Source: Clostridia bacterium
GTDB taxonomy: Bacteria > Bacillota > Clostridia > Oscillospirales > Acutalibacteraceae
Reading direction: 5' to 3'
Assembly: GCA_017550105.1 (NCBI GenBank)
Contig: JAFYLQ010000063.1
Location: 62,001 to 126,000 of the forward strand
DNA: 64,000 nt
Position numbers and translations under genes: made by a program. Position 1 is the stretch's first letter, and every line of letters begins with the position of its first letter. Positions 53,087 to 61,096 of the stretch are shown piece by piece. The notes beneath the pieces were generated by a model. It ran no database searches. It was not told the origin of the DNA and saw only the letters and a program-made list of their open reading frames with translations.

Positions 53087-54262
53087 TTATGCAACTTCAA
53101 GGCTACCGAACATAGAACGTAAAACGTTCATAAAGATAGCAAAGATTTTTTCGAAGTAGTAGGAAAGAGTGTAATCAAACTCACTTCTATCATTACCAAG
53201 ACCTGAATTTTCATCAAGTGCAAGTTCGTTTGCAGTAAGGTTGTAGGTTGAGTACTCCCAAGGATTTTCCTCGTTGATTTCGATAACACGAGCACCCTGA
53301 ATCATACCCTCATAATATGAAGTAAATGTACAACCGGGAGTCATAATAAGGTCGATACCGTCACAATCAACAACAAAGTTGTTAACGTGGTCGTGACCAA
53401 CTACGAGACCGAGAACGTCTCCGCCTTCAACCATAGCATCCCACTGACCGTCATTACCATAGCTGGGGCAGCTCTTTTCGAAAAGATAGCCATCAAACTT
53501 AGTAATATCGGGAAGGAATGTGTTGCTTGTACCATCCTGGAAGTTGATTGTAAGGTCGCCCATATTGATATCAGAAGGCGCAAAAATCATCTGTGTGGGT
53601 TCTTGAGGAATAATGTGCTGGAATGCAATTGAGGGAACAAGCTCGCCACCGTTTTCTGCGGTCATAGCATCACGTGTTTCGTTGTACCAATTAATCTGAT
53701 CTTCACGAACCCAGTCATAGCCGAGCCATTCGCCACTTGAGCTACGTACATAGTCGCCACAGTCGAACATCCAGAAGTTGAATGCAATTTTGGAACCGTC
53801 GCTTGAAAGAACGGGAAGGTTGTGAGTACCTGCACCGTGAAGTGAGGGGTCAGCATCATAAACAAGAGAATTATCGTAGGAAGCATATCTTTCGATAATT
53901 TCATCTCTTGTAAGACCGCCTGAGCTCTCCTGGTCGTGGTTACCTAAAACTGCTGTGTAGGGAACACCTGTTCTTTCGAGAGCACCGAAAACCTCGTCGT
54001 AAGCTTCGATTTCTTCTGTGTTGATGTTGTCACCTGTAAGAACGATTAAGTCAGGCTTAGCAAAATCAACGGATTCATAAATAAATGTAATCATATCGTC
54101 GGGCACGGGATAGCCGGTCTGGATATCTGCAAGAACCAAAACCTTGAAGTTGCCGTTCTCGTCAAACTGAAGAACTGCCTCATCCTTGAAACCTGCAAAC
54201 GAAACACTTGCAACGGAGAATACCATTACAGTTGCAAGTAAGATTGCTAAAATCTTTTTCAT
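53087..54262 (-). CDS. Secreted calcineurin-like metallophosphoesterase
   Basis: 391 residues with a Sec signal (MKKILAILLATVMVFSVASVSFA). Metal motifs: VLVLADIQTGY, VLTGDNINTEE, VLGNHDQES, IAFQHIIPQ and LVVGHDHVNNF. The domain order is that of PhoD/YkuE/Dcr2-like (purple acid-type) phosphoesterases. The C-terminus ends in an amphipathic segment, FEKIFAIFMNVLRSMFGSLEVA, which might hold the enzyme at the membrane or envelope. Promoter at 54299-54327 is consensus, ribosome site AAGGAG, and codon use is strongly biased, suggesting an abundant product. Substrate unknown. Confidence 0.9.
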   Translation of the reverse strand: MKKILAILLATVMVFSVASVSFAGFKDEAVLQFDENGNFKVLVLADIQTGYPVPDDMITFIYESVDFAKPDLIVLTGDNINTEEIEAYDEVFGALERTGVPYTAVLGNHDQESSGGLTRDEIIERYASYDNSLVYDADPSLHGAGTHNLPVLSSDGSKIAFNFWMFDCGDYVRSSSGEWLGYDWVREDQINWYNETRDAMTAENGGELVPSIAFQHIIPQEPTQMIFAPSDINMGDLTINFQDGTSNTFLPDITKFDGYLFEKSCPSYGNDGQWDAMVEGGDVLGLVVGHDHVNNFVVDCDGIDLIMTPGCTFTSYYEGMIQGARVIEINEENPWEYSTYNLTANELALDENSGLGNDRSEFDYTLSYYFEKIFAIFMNVLRSMFGSLEVA

Positions 54263-54298
54263 AACTATTTCTCCTTAGAAATATTTTTGTTAACCAAT

Positions 54299-54327
54299 AT
54301 TATACAACTCTGATTTTATTTTGTCAA
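54299..54327 (-). promoter_or_regulatory. Consensus sigma-A promoter inside the 3' end of murD
   Basis: Minus strand TTGACA (54327-54322), 17-bp spacer, TATAAT (54304-54299): full consensus at both hexamers. The -35 is formed by the last Leu-Thr codons of murD. Confidence 0.9.
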
Positions 54328-55626
54328 ATCAAAAACGAGCTTTTTGAAATGTTTTCCCTTTTCTTCAAAGTTCTTGTAGTAATTATAGCTTGCCGCCGCA
54401 GGTGAAAACAGGCACGACTTACCCTTTTCGGTAAATTTGTCAGCCATTTCAACTGCGTGAGCCATATCACGAGCACTAATCATATTTTTGCTACAACCAC
54501 GTTTTTTCAGCTCCTCAATAATTGTGTGACCCGTTTCAGGAAGACCGATAAGGTTATTCACACCGTTATTTTCAAGAAAATCAATGAAATCGGCATAGTC
54601 TATGCCCCTGTCAAGACCACCGAAAATATGCGTATCCACGTTACCTAAAGCCTTAACCGCACCCATAACCGCCGTGGGAATGGTGGCAATGCTGTCATTA
54701 TAATAAGAAACACCGTTTATAACACCCATATATTCCATTCGATGCTCAATTCCGCCGAAATTCTCAACTGCGTGTTTTACCGCATCATCTGAAACACCGA
54801 AAATCCTCGCAACAGCAAGGGCGTAAGCAATATCCTGACGGTTGTGCTCACCCTTAAGATGCTCCGTTGAATGCCACAATTCGTTTACAAAAGAATCCTC
54901 GGCAGCCCCCGTAAAGGTCACGGGTACACCCTGCCCCTTAATAACCTTACTCCAATCAACAATTCCCTCAAGATTTTGCTCGGGATTATGGATAAGAAAA
55001 TCGTTTTCCTTCTGATGAAGTGCAATATTAAGCTTTGACCCAACGTAGCCCTCGAAGCCTGTTTTGTAGTGGTCAAGGTGCTCCTCATAAATATTTACAA
55101 TAACCGCAACGTGGGGTGAAGCGGTGGTAAATTCAAGCTGATGTGAGGACATTTCAATAACCGCTACAAGGTCGTCACCCTCGTCCGCTTTTTCAAAAAC
55201 AGGCACACCTATGTTACCTATAAGGCAGGTGTTGACCCCACCCGCTTTTAACATTTCATAAATAAGGGTTGAGGTGGTCGTTTTACCCTTTGAGCCTGTA
55301 ATACCAACAACCGTGGGCTTTGCAAACCTTAAGAACATATCGGTCTGACAGGTAATTTCGGTAGTTTCGGGGTACATATCGTCCTCTAAAAATGCAATAC
55401 CCGGACTTTTGAAAACAATATCAAAATCCCCAAGGCATTTAAGATAATCTTCCCCATAAATTAAATTTACGTTTGCATCTTCAATTTCTACCTTTTTGCT
55501 GTCACCTATTGTAAGCGCCTTTTCAGGAAGGTGCTTTCTTAAGTAATTATAGGTGGATTTACCCTCACGCCCGAAGCCGAGAATGAGAATTTTTTTATCC
55601 TTTACGTAATCAATTATTCCGCACAC
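54316..55626 (-). CDS. murD: UDP-N-acetylmuramoylalanine--D-glutamate ligase
   Basis: 436 residues from a GTG at 55626, chosen because GGAG lies 9 bp upstream; an in-frame ATG at 55641 has only a distant AAGGA. KILILGFGREGKSTYNYL begins the N-domain, VVGITGSKGKTTTSTLIYEML is the ATP loop, and VNIYEEHLDHYKTGFEGYVGSK and GIEHRMEYMG are Mur ligase marks. Adds D-Glu to UDP-MurNAc-L-Ala in the cytosol. It is not in a dcw cluster here; it is alone, divergent from the SufC-like gene. Confidence 0.93.
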   Translation of the reverse strand: MCGIIDYVKDKKILILGFGREGKSTYNYLRKHLPEKALTIGDSKKVEIEDANVNLIYGEDYLKCLGDFDIVFKSPGIAFLEDDMYPETTEITCQTDMFLRFAKPTVVGITGSKGKTTTSTLIYEMLKAGGVNTCLIGNIGVPVFEKADEGDDLVAVIEMSSHQLEFTTASPHVAVIVNIYEEHLDHYKTGFEGYVGSKLNIALHQKENDFLIHNPEQNLEGIVDWSKVIKGQGVPVTFTGAAEDSFVNELWHSTEHLKGEHNRQDIAYALAVARIFGVSDDAVKHAVENFGGIEHRMEYMGVINGVSYYNDSIATIPTAVMGAVKALGNVDTHIFGGLDRGIDYADFIDFLENNGVNNLIGLPETGHTIIEELKKRGCSKNMISARDMAHAVEMADKFTEKGKSCLFSPAAASYNYYKNFEEKGKHFKKLVFDLTK

Positions 55627-55665
55627 ACTAATCATCTCCATAGCGGGTATTAGTTTTCCTTAAAT

Positions 55666-55694
55666 AATATAACATAAACCGATAACTATAACAA
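55666..55694 (-). promoter_or_regulatory. Sigma-A promoter of murD
   Basis: Minus strand TTGTTA (55694-55689), 17-bp spacer, TATATT (55671-55666), about 40 bp before the start. Confidence 0.6.
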
Positions 55695-55711
55695 GGATTT
55701 TTCAAAAACAC

Positions 55712-55740
55712 TTGAATAAATACTATTATTTGTATATAAT
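55712..55740 (+). promoter_or_regulatory. Sigma-A promoter of the minimal SUF operon
   Basis: TTGAAT (55712-55717), 17-bp spacer, TATAAT (55735-55740), about 50 bp before the SufC-like ATG. Confidence 0.8.
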
Positions 55741-55752
55741 TCTATATTGAAT

Positions 55753-55767
55753 AACTATACAATAGTT
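55753..55767 (+). promoter_or_regulatory. Palindromic operator candidate of the SUF operon
   Basis: AACTAT-ACA-ATAGTT, a perfect 6+3+6 inverted repeat 12 bp after the -10, around the start of transcription. ATAACTATA also occurs at 55682-55690 in the murD promoter. An Rrf2/IscR-like regulator would be a natural candidate, but the sequence is not the known IscR consensus. Confidence 0.45.
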
Positions 55768-55791
55768 AAATATATCATTTCGGAGAATTTT

Positions 55792-56508
55792 ATGCTCGAA
55801 CTAAAAAACATTTCTTTTAACGTTGCCGACGAAAAAGGCGAAAAAGATATTATTACCGACGTTTCACTTACAGTTGAAGACGGTAAATTTCTTGTAATAA
55901 CAGGACCCAACGGCGGTGGTAAATCCACCCTTGCAAAGCTCATTATGGGTATCGAAAAGCCCACGGGCGGTCAGATTATATGGAACGGCACGGACATTAC
56001 CGATATGTCCATTACCGAACGTGCAAAATTAGGCATAGGCTACGCCTTCCAGCACCCTCCCCGTTTCAAGGGTCTTTCAGTACGCGACCTCTTAAGTCTT
56101 GCCCATGGCAGTGACCTTCCCGAGGACCAATGCTGTGCATATTTAACTCAGGTGGGTCTTTGCTCAAAGGACTACCTTAACCGTCAGGTTGACTCATCTC
56201 TTTCAGGCGGTGAAATCAAACGAATAGAAATTGCTACACTTATGGCAAGAAATCTTGACCTTGCAATTTATGACGAGCCCGAGGCAGGTATTGACCTTTG
56301 GAGCTTCAATATGTTAGTGGAAAGCTTCAAAGCAATTACCAAAACCCGCAAGGAAAGTATGGTAATAATTTCCCATCAGGAAAGAATTATGAAAATTGCC
56401 GACGAAATTGCAATTATCGCCAACGGCGTAGTTAAGAAAAAAGGCCCTGCCGAGGAGGTTTTCCCCGAGCTTATGGCAGAATTTGACAACTCTTGCTCAT
56501 TCAGATAA
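55792..56508 (+). CDS. sufC: SufC-like Fe-S assembly ATPase (minimal SUF/SMS system)
   Basis: 238 residues from the ATG at 55792 behind CGGAGAATTTT. Walker A VITGPNGGGKSTLAKLIMG, signature SLSGGEIKRIEIATLMA, Walker B LDLAIYDEPEAGIDLW and the switch His in IISHQER are intact. It lacks membrane partners and is followed after 12 bp by a SufB/D-like scaffold gene. This two-gene form matches the minimal SufBC (SMS) systems known in anaerobes. The ATPase powers cluster building on the scaffold in the cytosol. Confidence 0.9.
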   Translation: MLELKNISFNVADEKGEKDIITDVSLTVEDGKFLVITGPNGGGKSTLAKLIMGIEKPTGGQIIWNGTDITDMSITERAKLGIGYAFQHPPRFKGLSVRDLLSLAHGSDLPEDQCCAYLTQVGLCSKDYLNRQVDSSLSGGEIKRIEIATLMARNLDLAIYDEPEAGIDLWSFNMLVESFKAITKTRKESMVIISHQERIMKIADEIAIIANGVVKKKGPAEEVFPELMAEFDNSCSFR

Positions 56509-56520
56509 AGGAATATATTT

Positions 56521-57438
56521 ATGAATAAAACAGAACTTCATATGCTTGAGGCAGTTGCCGACCTTCACGGCGTGCCTCAGGGTGCATATAACATAAGAAA
56601 AGACGGTGAAGGTGCAGGCAGACAGTCTACTGCAAACATTATTATTGAACCTAAAACGGACAAGCCCGGTATTGATATTACCGTAAAGCCCGGCACAAAA
56701 AACGAAAGCATTCACATTCCCGTTATTATCACAAAATCGGGTGTTGAGGATTTAGTTTACAACGACTTTTTCATTGGTGACTATGCGGACGTGCTTATTG
56801 TTGCAGGCTGTGGTATTCACAACTCAGGTGATGCAAAAAGTGAGCACGACGGTATACACCGCTTCCATATAGGTAAAAATGCACGTATCAAATACGTTGA
56901 AAAGCATTACGGCGAGGGTGAAGGCACCGGCGAAAGAGTGCTTAATCCCGTAACCGAAATATTCATGGACGAAAATTCCTTCTGCGAAATGGAAAGCGTG
57001 CAGATTCGCGGCGTTGACTCCACCAAGAGGGATACTGTTGCAAAGCTCGAAAAGGGTGCAAGGCTTGTAATCCTTGAAAAGCTTATGACACACGGCAATC
57101 AGGTTGCCCACTCAGATATGGTAATTGAGCTTAACGGCGACGGTGCATCATCACAGATTATTTCCCGCTCCGTTGCTAAAGATAATTCCGAGCAGGTGTT
57201 CTATCCCCGTGCAGTGGGTAATGCTCCCTGTAAGGCTCACGTACAGTGCGACTCAATTATTATGGATAATGCAAAAATCCGTTCAATTCCCGAAATTGCC
57301 GCAAATCATTGGGATGCAAACATCATCCACGAGGCTGCAATCGGCAGAATCAACAACGACCAGTTGTTAAAACTTCAGACAATGGGCAAAACAGAACAGG
57401 AAGCAGAAGAAATTATTATTAATTGTTTCCTTAAATAA
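56521..57438 (+). CDS. sufB: SufB/SufD-like Fe-S scaffold (minimal SUF/SMS system)
   Basis: 305 residues, much shorter than SufB of E. coli (about 495), as expected for the minimal form. Right-handed beta-helix part from about residue 60: VIVAGCGIHNSG, RIKYVEKHYGEGEGTG, MESVQIRGVDSTKRDT and VQCDSIIMDNAKIRSIPEI. The end, DANIIHEAAIGRINNDQLLKLQTMGKTEQEAEEIIINCFL, is the classic SufB/D C-terminal helix region that binds SufC. No SufS, SufU or SufD gene follows, so the sulfur donor must come from elsewhere. Confidence 0.92.
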   Translation: MNKTELHMLEAVADLHGVPQGAYNIRKDGEGAGRQSTANIIIEPKTDKPGIDITVKPGTKNESIHIPVIITKSGVEDLVYNDFFIGDYADVLIVAGCGIHNSGDAKSEHDGIHRFHIGKNARIKYVEKHYGEGEGTGERVLNPVTEIFMDENSFCEMESVQIRGVDSTKRDTVAKLEKGARLVILEKLMTHGNQVAHSDMVIELNGDGASSQIISRSVAKDNSEQVFYPRAVGNAPCKAHVQCDSIIMDNAKIRSIPEIAANHWDANIIHEAAIGRINNDQLLKLQTMGKTEQEAEEIIINCFLK

Positions 57439-57452
57439 TAGGAGTGATTTTT

Positions 57453-58919
57453 TTGAATAAAAGAGTTCTTGCATTCGATTTCGGTGCATCAAGTGGCAGA
57501 GCAATCGTCGGTGTTTTCGACGGTGAAAAAATTGAGCTTCGTGAGGTTCACCGTTTCTCAAATGACCCTGTTAAAATCAACGGCACCTTTTATTGGGACG
57601 TTCAGCGTTTGTTTTTTGAAATAAAGCAGGGCATCCTCAAAGCCAAGGAGGACGGTGGCTTCGACTCAATCGGTATTGACACCTGGGGTGTTGACTTCGG
57701 TCTTTTAAGAAAGGACGGCACCTTGGTTGAAAACCCCGTGCACTACCGTGATGCACGTAACGACGGTATGGTTGAGTTTGCTAAAAAATATATGTCCCAA
57801 GAGGAAATGTACGATATTACGGGCATTCAGTTTATGGATTTCAACACCATATTCCAGCTTCTCTCATTAAAAGAGAACCGTCCCTATATCTTAGAGGAAG
57901 CAGACAAGCTTCTCTTTATGCCCGACCTTCTTTCATATATGCTTTCGGGTGTAAAATCAACAGAATATTCAATCGCAACCACCTCACAGATGGTTGACCT
58001 CAAAACTCAGAACTGGTCAGAAAAAATCCTTGATACCTTTGGCATCAAAAAGGACCTTCTTACCGACATTGTTCCAACAGGTGCGGTTATTGGTCAGTTA
58101 AGCGACGATATCTGCGAGGAATTGGGCGTTCCCAAGGCGGACGTTATCAGCGTTGCCTCACACGATACACAGAGTGCTATCACCGCCGCTCCCTGCGAGT
58201 ACGAGGATTTCGCATTCATCAGTTGTGGCACCTGGTCTCTTTTCGGCACTGAGGTTAAGGAGCCCATTATTAACGACGCTTCCAAAAAACTCAACGTTAC
58301 AAACGAGGGCGGCTACGATTACACCATCGCTTTCCTCAAAAACATCTGCGGTCTCTGGCTTATTCAGGAGAGCCGTCGTCAGTGGATTCGCGAGGGCAAG
58401 GAATATTCTTATGCCGAGCTCGAAAAAATGGCGCTTGAATGTGAGCCCTTCAAATGCTTTATTGACCCTGATGCTCCCGAGTTTGCACCTATGGGTAATA
58501 TTCCTAAAAGGGTTCAGGAATACTGTGAAAGAACAAATCAGTACGTTCCTCAGACTGTGGGCGAAATTATGCGATGCATCTACGAAAGCCTTGCAATGAA
58601 ATACCGCTACACCTTCGACGGCATTATGGATTGTACCGAAAAGGAATATGACCGCATTCACGTTATGGGCGGTGGCACAAAGGATAAGCTTCTTCTTGAT
58701 ATGACCGCAAAAAGCTGCAACGTTAACGTTTACGGCGGTCCCATTGAAGCAACCGCTTTAGGTAATATTGCCGTTCAGCTTATGTCAAGCGGTGCAATAA
58801 GCGACATCAAAGAGGCTCGTAAAATTATTGCTCAGGGCGAAAACCTTAAGCTTTACACCCCCGACAACCGTGACGGTTGGGAAGAAGCCTTCAACGTATT
58901 TAAAAGCATTATTGAATAA
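57453..58919 (+). CDS. rhaB: Rhamnulokinase
   Basis: 488 residues from a TTG at 57453, with AGGAGTGA 6-8 bp upstream; the GTG at 57444 overlaps that site. FGGY kinase: RVLAFDFGASSGRAIVGVF (ATP), GIDTWGVDFGLLRKDG, VHYRDARNDGM, IQFMDFNTIFQL, SVASHDTQSAITAAP (catalytic Asp) and MGGGTKDKLLLDMTA. Phosphorylates L-rhamnulose to rhamnulose-1-phosphate. No rhamnose isomerase or aldolase is beside it, and it follows the Fe-S scaffold gene by 14 bp, an odd partnership. Confidence 0.92.
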   Translation: MNKRVLAFDFGASSGRAIVGVFDGEKIELREVHRFSNDPVKINGTFYWDVQRLFFEIKQGILKAKEDGGFDSIGIDTWGVDFGLLRKDGTLVENPVHYRDARNDGMVEFAKKYMSQEEMYDITGIQFMDFNTIFQLLSLKENRPYILEEADKLLFMPDLLSYMLSGVKSTEYSIATTSQMVDLKTQNWSEKILDTFGIKKDLLTDIVPTGAVIGQLSDDICEELGVPKADVISVASHDTQSAITAAPCEYEDFAFISCGTWSLFGTEVKEPIINDASKKLNVTNEGGYDYTIAFLKNICGLWLIQESRRQWIREGKEYSYAELEKMALECEPFKCFIDPDAPEFAPMGNIPKRVQEYCERTNQYVPQTVGEIMRCIYESLAMKYRYTFDGIMDCTEKEYDRIHVMGGGTKDKLLLDMTAKSCNVNVYGGPIEATALGNIAVQLMSSGAISDIKEARKIIAQGENLKLYTPDNRDGWEEAFNVFKSIIE

Positions 58920-58921
58920 TT

Positions 58922-60136
58922 ATGACTACTTTACCAAAGCTTGAGGATGCCAACATCAACTATTGCTTTGAAACTGCGGAAAACATACTTCAGAATGCTC
59001 CCGATTTAAAAGCGGGCTCCGAGTCGGAGAAAAATGCCCGTCACATTTTATTGTACGAGCTTATGAAGTATTGCGACGACACAAACGAGCAAAGTTTTTT
59101 TGCATACCCCGGTGCAGGGTCCTTGATACACAAAATTCTTTGTGTCGGGCTTATAGTCTGCGTAATTCTTTTCTCGGTATGTGTTGACAACGGCTACGTT
59201 TTACCCGTTGCAATCTCCCTGTTTCTGAACATACTGATGTTCTGCATTTTCTCGTATAAATTTATTTTTGACGGTACTTTTTTGGACCGCATAAAGCCCA
59301 AGAAAGCATCGGGTAATATTATAGGTAAAAGGTATTGTGAGGGAAATACTCAAGTACGTGTTGTGCTTACGGCACACCTTGACTCGCCAAAAACTATACG
59401 AAACCTGCTTTTCGGCAGTCGTTGGCCCCTTATTCTGAGCATCTGTTCAATAATCGGCAACACCGTTTTATTCTGCAGTCAGCTTGCATTCCTTTTCACG
59501 GGTGCTCCTGCTAATGCAGATGCCTTTGAATTTTTAAGAAACGTGTGCCTTATTTTCACACCCTTTTATTTCCTTTCCTTTTTCCTTATAAGCTCCAAAA
59601 GGACAGCATCGGGGGTCAGCTCAAGCATAATCCCCTCTGCCCTTCTTGTGAGCATTATGAAGCAATTTTCCGAAGACAGCTTCCGTTTTAGAAAAACCGA
59701 GGTGTGTTGTCTGCTTACAGGTGCAGAATATTCATCAAGAGCGGGTTCCTACGCCTTTGCAAAAAAATACAGACGACTTTTTTCAGACGTTCGCACTATT
59801 TTTATTCCCTTGGAGGAAATTACGACCTCAGAAAAGCTTGCAGTATTTTTCAGGGACGGCAGTGGTGCCGAGGGCTCGGCAGAGGTAGCCTCCGTTATTG
59901 CTCAGGCAGCCGAAAATCTTGATTTAAACCTGAGTAAGGAGAGTTCACTTTTAGGTACCGCTTCCTTTTCACCCTTTGCTAACCAACATTTCCGTGCTTG
60001 TTCTTTGGGTACTTCCAAAAAACATATATCAAAAAGTGTATCCCCCACCACCGACAGAATTACCGCCGTACCGCGTAAAACCGTGGGCGATGTGGGAGCA
60101 CTGATTATAGAAACATTAAATTATTTTGACAGTTGA
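58922..60136 (+). CDS. Membrane protein with degenerate M28 peptidase-like domain
   Basis: 404 residues. Two membrane segments around 72-112, then VVLTAHLDSPK, equal to the AHxDS motif of M28 aminopeptidases. Two further hydrophobic segments (about 160-220) are inserted before TASGVSSSI, where active enzymes have DN-x-SG and here the metal-binding Asp is absent. LLTGAEYSSRAGSYAFAKKY matches GAEExGLxGS but the second Glu is Tyr. The final His-containing motif is missing. It is therefore probably not an active zinc peptidase. It starts 2 bp after rhaB and ends 8 bp before GH130. Confidence 0.65.
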   Translation: MTTLPKLEDANINYCFETAENILQNAPDLKAGSESEKNARHILLYELMKYCDDTNEQSFFAYPGAGSLIHKILCVGLIVCVILFSVCVDNGYVLPVAISLFLNILMFCIFSYKFIFDGTFLDRIKPKKASGNIIGKRYCEGNTQVRVVLTAHLDSPKTIRNLLFGSRWPLILSICSIIGNTVLFCSQLAFLFTGAPANADAFEFLRNVCLIFTPFYFLSFFLISSKRTASGVSSSIIPSALLVSIMKQFSEDSFRFRKTEVCCLLTGAEYSSRAGSYAFAKKYRRLFSDVRTIFIPLEEITTSEKLAVFFRDGSGAEGSAEVASVIAQAAENLDLNLSKESSLLGTASFSPFANQHFRACSLGTSKKHISKSVSPTTDRITAVPRKTVGDVGALIIETLNYFDS

Positions 60137-60144
60137 GGTGCACT

Positions 60145-61095
60145 ATGGCTAAAATCATTAACTCAAAAGTAAAAAATATCCCCTGGCAGGACAAACCCGC
60201 TGATTGCAAGGAGCCTGTATGGAGATACACCGAAAACCCCATTATAGACCGTACCTTTGTTAAGGATGCAAACAGTATCTTTAACTCAGCAGTTGTTCCC
60301 TACGGCGACGGCTTTGCAGGTGTGTTCAGAATGGACGACGTTACCCGTGAGCAGTACCTTGTTACAGGCTTCAGTGACGACGGTATTCACTGGAACCTTA
60401 ACGACGAAAAAATCTTCCACGGCTATGACCCCCGCCTTTGCGAAATCGACGGCAAATACTACCTTTCATGGGTTTGCCACACTCCCCGCGGAACCTCAAT
60501 CGGCATTGCCGCAACAACTGACTTTGAAAGCTGGGAAAGATACGAGGACGCTGTATTACCCGTTTCAAGAAACGGTGTCCTTTTCCCCAGAAAGGTTAAT
60601 GGTGAATATATGATTTTCACCCGTCCCTGCGACAAGGGTCACACTCCCTACGGTGATATTTTCCTCAGCCATAGCCCCGACCTTACATATTGGGGTAAGC
60701 ATCGCTTTGTTATCGGGCCCGAAATGAACTGGGAAATGACAAAGGTTGGTGCAGGTCCCACACCCATCGAAACTGACGAGGGTTGGCTTTGCTTCTACCA
60801 CGGCGTTATTACAAGCTGTAACGGCTTCACATACAGTATGGGTGCTATGATTGTTGACCGTGACGAGCCTTGGAAGGTTCTTCACAGAGCGGACAGATAC
60901 CTTCTTTCACCCCGTGAGGACTATGAATTTGTAGGCGACGTTCCCAACGTTGTGTTCCCCTGTGCCGCTCTTGCTGACGAGGATACAGGCAGAATCGCAA
61001 TCTACTACGGCGGTGCAGACACGGTTGTAGGTCTTGCTTTCACAACTGTTGAAGAAACAGTTAATTACATCAAGGAACACGACTTAATAAAGTAA
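60145..61095 (+). CDS. Glycoside hydrolase family 130 (beta-mannoside phosphorylase-like)
   Basis: 316 residues from the ATG at 60145 behind GAGGTG. Five-bladed beta-propeller signs: RYTENPIIDRTFVKDANSIFNSAVVPYGDGFAGVFRMDD, YDPRLCEIDGKYYLSW, GVLFPRKVNGEYMIFTRP, GAGPTPIETDEGWLCFYHG and YYGGADTVVGLAFTTVEE. GH130 enzymes split beta-1,4-mannosyl bonds with phosphate, giving mannose-1-phosphate. No signal peptide, so cytosolic; it would need an importer for mannooligosaccharides that is not in view. Tightly packed between the M28-like and MATE genes. Confidence 0.92.
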   Translation: MAKIINSKVKNIPWQDKPADCKEPVWRYTENPIIDRTFVKDANSIFNSAVVPYGDGFAGVFRMDDVTREQYLVTGFSDDGIHWNLNDEKIFHGYDPRLCEIDGKYYLSWVCHTPRGTSIGIAATTDFESWERYEDAVLPVSRNGVLFPRKVNGEYMIFTRPCDKGHTPYGDIFLSHSPDLTYWGKHRFVIGPEMNWEMTKVGAGPTPIETDEGWLCFYHGVITSCNGFTYSMGAMIVDRDEPWKVLHRADRYLLSPREDYEFVGDVPNVVFPCAALADEDTGRIAIYYGGADTVVGLAFTTVEETVNYIKEHDLIK

Positions 61096-61096
61096 T

